From Coriobacteriia bacterium (lineage in GTDB: Bacteria > Actinomycetota > Coriobacteriia > Anaerosomatales > JAENZW01): a stretch of 8,893 nucleotides of DNA. This document shows, one piece after another, positions 6,245-8,893 of this stretch. The translations under genes and the position numbers were made by a program. Location of the stretch: positions 1 through 8,893 of the forward strand of contig JAOUET010000068.1 in assembly GCA_029858605.1 (NCBI GenBank), written 5' to 3'. Below the pieces are notes generated by a model that saw only the letters and a list, made by a program, of their open reading frames with translations, was not told the DNA's origin and did not search any database. Positions within the stretch are counted from its first letter, which is position 1, and the number at the start of each line of letters is the position of its first letter.

Positions 6245-7653
6245 CCGGCAGCTTTGCGCTCGGCGCTTCTGCAAGGAGGCTGGCCGACAATCGCGTGCTG
6301 TGGGCTTCGGCGGCGTGTCTGGCCGGGCTGGTCGCCGGCGTTTCGGCTGTCGACGGAGTAGACTTTGCGGGGTTCGCTGCGATGTTGGCCGGCATCGTGA
6401 CCGTACTGCTTGTCCTGTGGCGCTACGAAATCGGCGCCGTTCTCATGGTGCTCACGTTGCCGCTGGACATGTACGGGCGAATCCTCGAGACGCCTGTTGT
6501 GATAACCGTCTTTCACGTGGTGCTCGTGCTCACGCTTGCGTCGTGGGTACTTCGGCTATATGCCGAACCGGAACGCCGCGTGGCCTTCTCCGTGGTCGAC
6601 ATCGGCATCGCCGCCTTGGTGCTCGCCGCGGTATGGTCGCTGCCCTTCTCGCTGGACGGGAGAGACACGCTGATCGCAGTGGTGAGGCTCCTGTTCCTTT
6701 GGGCGTTCACGCTGCTCTACGCGAACGCGCTCAGTTCTCGAAAGACCGCCGACTGGGTCTTGGCGGTGTTGGTGGGGACCGGCGTGCTGAACGGGGCCGT
6801 GGCGCTGGCGCAGTACTTCGTGCCAGGGTTCGAGTACGGCAACGTCCGCTCCGTGAACCAGGGGGCGGGTACCGGCGTAGTGCTCAGGCGCGTGGGCGCT
6901 CTGTTCTGGGATCCCAACTACCTCGGGGGCTTCCTGTGTGTGGCGTTCCTCACCGCTGTGGTGCTGCTCGTTCATTCCCGGAAGCCGCACGTGGCTCTCG
7001 CGTGGCTAGCGTCTTCTGCCGTGATCGGCGGGGGTCTCGTCGTCACGTTCTCGCGCACGGGCTGGGTCGGAGCCGCGGTTGGCCTCGTCGTGGTCATGCT
7101 CACGGCACCCAAGGGAAGGAAGGTGCCCCTGCTGGCGACAGGCATGCTCCTGGTCGTCCTGGTTGTCGCGATCAGCCCCGGCCTCATCGTGGACCGCCTC
7201 GCCTCGATCGGCGAGGTCGAGGACGACCTTTCAAACGCCACCAGGTACTACATGTTCTACTCGTCGGTGGACATCATGCGCGAGCACTGGGTCTTCGGGA
7301 CCGGGCTGGCGGCCTTCGACGTCGCATTTCCCGAATACCGGCGTCTCGGCACACTCTCCTCGGTCATCAGGCCGCACCAGCTGCCGCTCGCACTGTGGGC
7401 AGAGATGGGTATTGGCGGTCTGTTGGCCGAAATCACGCTGATCGTCACGCTTGCCGCCGTCTTCTGGCGACGCAGACCGCACGGGTGGCACGTTATCGAG
7501 GCGGTGGCCGCCGCCGGGCTCGTGAGCCTGCTCGTTCAGTCGTGGTTGCAGTACTATCTGTATTTCGAGTACCTGTGGCTGTTCATCGCGTTTGCCGTCG
7601 CCGGTACCCGCTTCGGCCGGCTCGAGGAGGAGACGAGAGATGGGTCAGCGTAG
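6241..7653 (+). CDS. O-antigen ligase / Wzy-type polymerase family membrane protein
   Basis: This 470-residue membrane protein has roughly a dozen hydrophobic helices. It belongs to the O-antigen ligase/polymerase family (Wzy_C type), which joins lipid-linked glycan units or transfers finished chains at the outer face of the membrane. Landmarks are FWDPNYLGG (222-230), TFSRTGWVG (269-276, with the conserved Arg at R272) and RPHQLPLALWAEMGIGGLL starting at R377. The last corresponds to the large outer loop and following helix of the family, with H379 in the usual His position and Gln where Asn is common. The GTG start overlaps the upstream stop by four bases. GAGGTG at 6228-6233 gives a 7-nt spacer. 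Between a glycosyltransferase and a Wzz-like gene, with a flippase nearby, polymerase (Wzy) is the likelier role, but sequence alone does not separate polymerase from ligase. Confidence 0.87.
   Translation: MTGSFALGASARRLADNRVLWASAACLAGLVAGVSAVDGVDFAGFAAMLAGIVTVLLVLWRYEIGAVLMVLTLPLDMYGRILETPVVITVFHVVLVLTLASWVLRLYAEPERRVAFSVVDIGIAALVLAAVWSLPFSLDGRDTLIAVVRLLFLWAFTLLYANALSSRKTADWVLAVLVGTGVLNGAVALAQYFVPGFEYGNVRSVNQGAGTGVVLRRVGALFWDPNYLGGFLCVAFLTAVVLLVHSRKPHVALAWLASSAVIGGGLVVTFSRTGWVGAAVGLVVVMLTAPKGRKVPLLATGMLLVVLVVAISPGLIVDRLASIGEVEDDLSNATRYYMFYSSVDIMREHWVFGTGLAAFDVAFPEYRRLGTLSSVIRPHQLPLALWAEMGIGGLLAEITLIVTLAAVFWRRRPHGWHVIEAVAAAGLVSLLVQSWLQYYLYFEYLWLFIAFAVAGTRFGRLEEETRDGSA
7625..7630 (+). promoter_or_regulatory. 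Ribosome binding site fixing the Wzz-like start
   Basis: AGGAGG, inside the end of the polymerase gene, lies nine bases before ATG at 7640. It favours this start over an in-frame one 16 codons upstream, whose extra residues (MPSPVPASAGSRRRRE) look unrelated to the family. Confidence 0.75.
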
Positions 7654-8374
7654 CTGGTTCGTTCGACTGCTTCACGCACTGCTCCACGACTGGTGGATCG
7701 TCGTCGGCTGCATAGCAGTCGCCGTCGTCGTAGCGGTTGGGGCGAACCTGTCCTACGAGACGACCTACGAGGGCAGGGCGGTCGTCAACGTCGACGTCAC
7801 GACCATTGCCAGCAACGCGCGCCTGCCCAAGCCCGACGCCGTTGTGGTGGAGGTCAAGTCCGCGGCATTTGCCGAGGACTTGGCATCGACGATGGGACTC
7901 GACGCCGGCGAGCTGCGTGGAGGTCTCAACGCATACACCAGCGGCAACCCGCAGAACAAGGTCACGGTCACGTTCACGCATGTCGACAAGGCGGTTGCAC
8001 TGGACGTTTCCGACAAGGCGGGCGCACTCGCCGTGGAGGCTGCACTGGACTTGATGGAGCCGGAGCTGAAGCGCCAGCGAGCTCTCGTGGAAGAGTCGTA
8101 TGCGACGATCGAGATCCTCGGGAGCCTCGAGCCGACGGTCGCTGCCTACAGCATCTGGGCGATCAGGCGCAACCTCATCATCGACGAGGCGAACGTGAGC
8201 GCGATGGAGGAGGCCTACGCCTACGCCGGAAAGTCGACCGCAGAGGCATCTTCGCGCAGGACAAGGCTGCTGAACGCCGGAGTCGCGGGCGTGGTGCTGG
8301 GACTCGTCGCCGGAATCCTGCTCGTGGCAGCGCGCGACTACTTGCGTCGCAGGGGCGAGACGGTCGACGCCTAG
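7640..8374 (+). CDS. Short Wzz-like chain-length determinant / polysaccharide copolymerase-type protein
   Basis: This 244-residue protein has the two-pass layout of Wzz/polysaccharide co-polymerases. A short cytoplasmic N-terminus precedes a first membrane helix (about 18-37, starting WWIVVG), then about 170 extracytoplasmic residues, then a second helix (about 211-231) and a short basic tail (RDYLRRR). The region just after helix 1 (SYETTYEGRAVVNVDVTT) resembles the beta segment of Wzz proteins. About 115-195 is rich in Ala, Glu and Leu and probably helical. It is shorter than typical members (usually about 300 residues or more). It lacks the Pro-rich motif normally placed before the second helix, and it has no fused tyrosine kinase or C-terminal tyrosine cluster. 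Its gene overlaps the polymerase gene by 14 bases, which supports a shared role in glycan export or length control. The Wzz assignment rests on topology and context more than motifs. Confidence 0.68.
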   Translation: MGQRSWFVRLLHALLHDWWIVVGCIAVAVVVAVGANLSYETTYEGRAVVNVDVTTIASNARLPKPDAVVVEVKSAAFAEDLASTMGLDAGELRGGLNAYTSGNPQNKVTVTFTHVDKAVALDVSDKAGALAVEAALDLMEPELKRQRALVEESYATIEILGSLEPTVAAYSIWAIRRNLIIDEANVSAMEEAYAYAGKSTAEASSRRTRLLNAGVAGVVLGLVAGILLVAARDYLRRRGETVDA

Positions 8375-8379
8375 GGGGC

Positions 8380-8385
8380 GGGGAG
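8380..8385 (+). promoter_or_regulatory. Ribosome binding site of the right-edge glycosyltransferase
   Basis: GGGGAG in the 16-bp gap after the Wzz-like stop codon lies five bases before GTG at 8391. It supports GTG as the start of the truncated final gene. Confidence 0.65.
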
Positions 8386-8390
8386 ACGCC

Positions 8391-8893
8391 GTGGGACTGG
8401 CCGGCCTGATCTTCACTAGGCAGTTCCCCAACCGAGAACAGCCACACCGGGGGACCTTCGTGGTGGAGCAGATGCTCGCGACGAGCGAAGACGTGTCGTG
8501 GCGGGCAATCGCCCCGGTTCCATGGGTCCCAAAGGCGCTCTCGCGCGTAATGGACCGCCCGTTCGTCAAGGGTCCCGACACCTTGCACGGCGTGCATGTC
8601 GATCGCCCTCGCTACGTCGTACTGCCGCGTCGCGCCCTCTACGGCAGCGTCGCCGGCTCCATGGCGCGCGCTTCCCGCAAGGCGTTTGCGGATGTGGTCT
8701 CTCGCCATGCTCCGGCCTTCGTGCACGCGCACGAACTCTATCCGAGCGGCCTGGCTGCAGCCCGGCTTGCAGGCTCCGCCGGTTTGCCGCTCGTGGTGAG
8801 CGTGCACGGCTCGGACTTGTATTCGAATCTGGTGCGGGCGAAGTGGCGCGACGCCCTGCGCGAGGTGGTGCATTCCGCAAGCGCGATAGTCTG
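8391..8893 (+). CDS. GT4-family glycosyltransferase, N-terminal part, 3'-truncated by the window edge
   Basis: The frame opens at GTG 8391 and runs without a stop to the last base, giving 167 codons of an unfinished gene. The product begins MGLAGLIFTRQFPN, followed by HRGTFVVEQM (19-28), the usual opening of GT4 enzymes where a strand leads to a Gly-x-Phe-Val-x-x-Gln segment. VHAHELYPSG (111-120) and SVHGSDLY (137-144) are the acceptor-domain motifs that place it in the GT-B fold. The donor-binding half lies outside the window. It starts 16 bases after the Wzz-like gene and so belongs to the same operon, probably as the third glycosyltransferase of the locus. Substrate is unknown. The frame and family are clear; full length and integrity cannot be judged. 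Confidence 0.9.
   Translation, partial: MGLAGLIFTRQFPNREQPHRGTFVVEQMLATSEDVSWRAIAPVPWVPKALSRVMDRPFVKGPDTLHGVHVDRPRYVVLPRRALYGSVAGSMARASRKAFADVVSRHAPAFVHAHELYPSGLAAARLAGSAGLPLVVSVHGSDLYSNLVRAKWRDALREVVHSASAIV

Noticed and set aside
6300..7715. 471-codon plus-strand frame inside the polymerase gene
   Set aside because: It is frame-shifted relative to a clear multi-helix membrane protein. The product is Arg-rich, without membrane segments or motifs.
7583..8581. 332-codon minus-strand frame across the Wzz-like and last glycosyltransferase genes
   Set aside because: It is antisense to two supported genes, with no recognisable domain or ribosome site that I can see.
1..8893. Mobile element, tRNA, CRISPR or toxin-antitoxin content
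   Set aside because: I saw no transposase motifs, terminal inverted repeats, target-site duplications, cloverleaf-like sequence, spaced direct repeats or small paired frames with ribosome sites.

Overview
The window looks like chromosomal DNA of a high-GC bacterium, most likely an actinobacterium. Coding frames have strongly G/C-biased third positions. Several genes start with GTG. One gene appears to be read from a leaderless mRNA. The first protein joins a SpoIID/LytB domain to three cell-wall-binding type 2 (CWB2) repeats, a combination I associate with Coriobacteriia-like actinobacteria and Clostridia. The genus cannot be fixed from this sequence.

Layout, left to right. (1) 1-2090, plus strand: the 3' part of a secreted SpoIID-CWB2 surface protein whose start lies upstream of the window. 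(2) 2071-2105: a strong hairpin at the convergent junction, with the stop codon of gene 1 in its loop. (3) 4811 to 2122, minus strand: a two-gene operon, a GT4 glycosyltransferase then a Wzx-type polysaccharide flippase, joined by a one-base TAGTG overlap. (4) 4812-4894: a divergent intergenic region with a perfect 12-bp palindrome, ATACTATAGTAT, that places a TATAGT -10 element on both strands. (5) 4895 to the right edge, plus strand: a tightly packed operon of a second GT4 glycosyltransferase, an O-antigen ligase/Wzy-type polymerase, a short Wzz-like two-pass membrane protein, and a third GT4 glycosyltransferase cut off by the window end. Neighbours in this operon overlap by 4 bp, overlap by 14 bp, or are 16 bp apart.

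Together, the six genes from 2122 rightward form part of a Wzx/Wzy-type surface polysaccharide locus. Glycosyltransferases build a lipid-linked repeat unit on the cytoplasmic face, the flippase moves it across the membrane, the polymerase/ligase joins units or attaches the chain outside, and the Wzz-like protein may influence chain length. No priming sugar-phosphate transferase, nucleotide-sugar enzyme, LCP attachment enzyme or tyrosine kinase is in the window, so the locus must continue outside it or rely on genes elsewhere. The adjacent CWB2 protein could be a wall-anchored partner of the glycan; that is inference.

I found no RNA gene, mobile element, CRISPR array or large repeat. No stretch over 300 bases lacks a gene. 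I do not see a clearly novel biological system. The most distinctive features are the symmetric divergent promoter with a probable leaderless gene, the stop-codon-in-loop hairpin at the convergent junction, and the atypically short Wzz-like protein.
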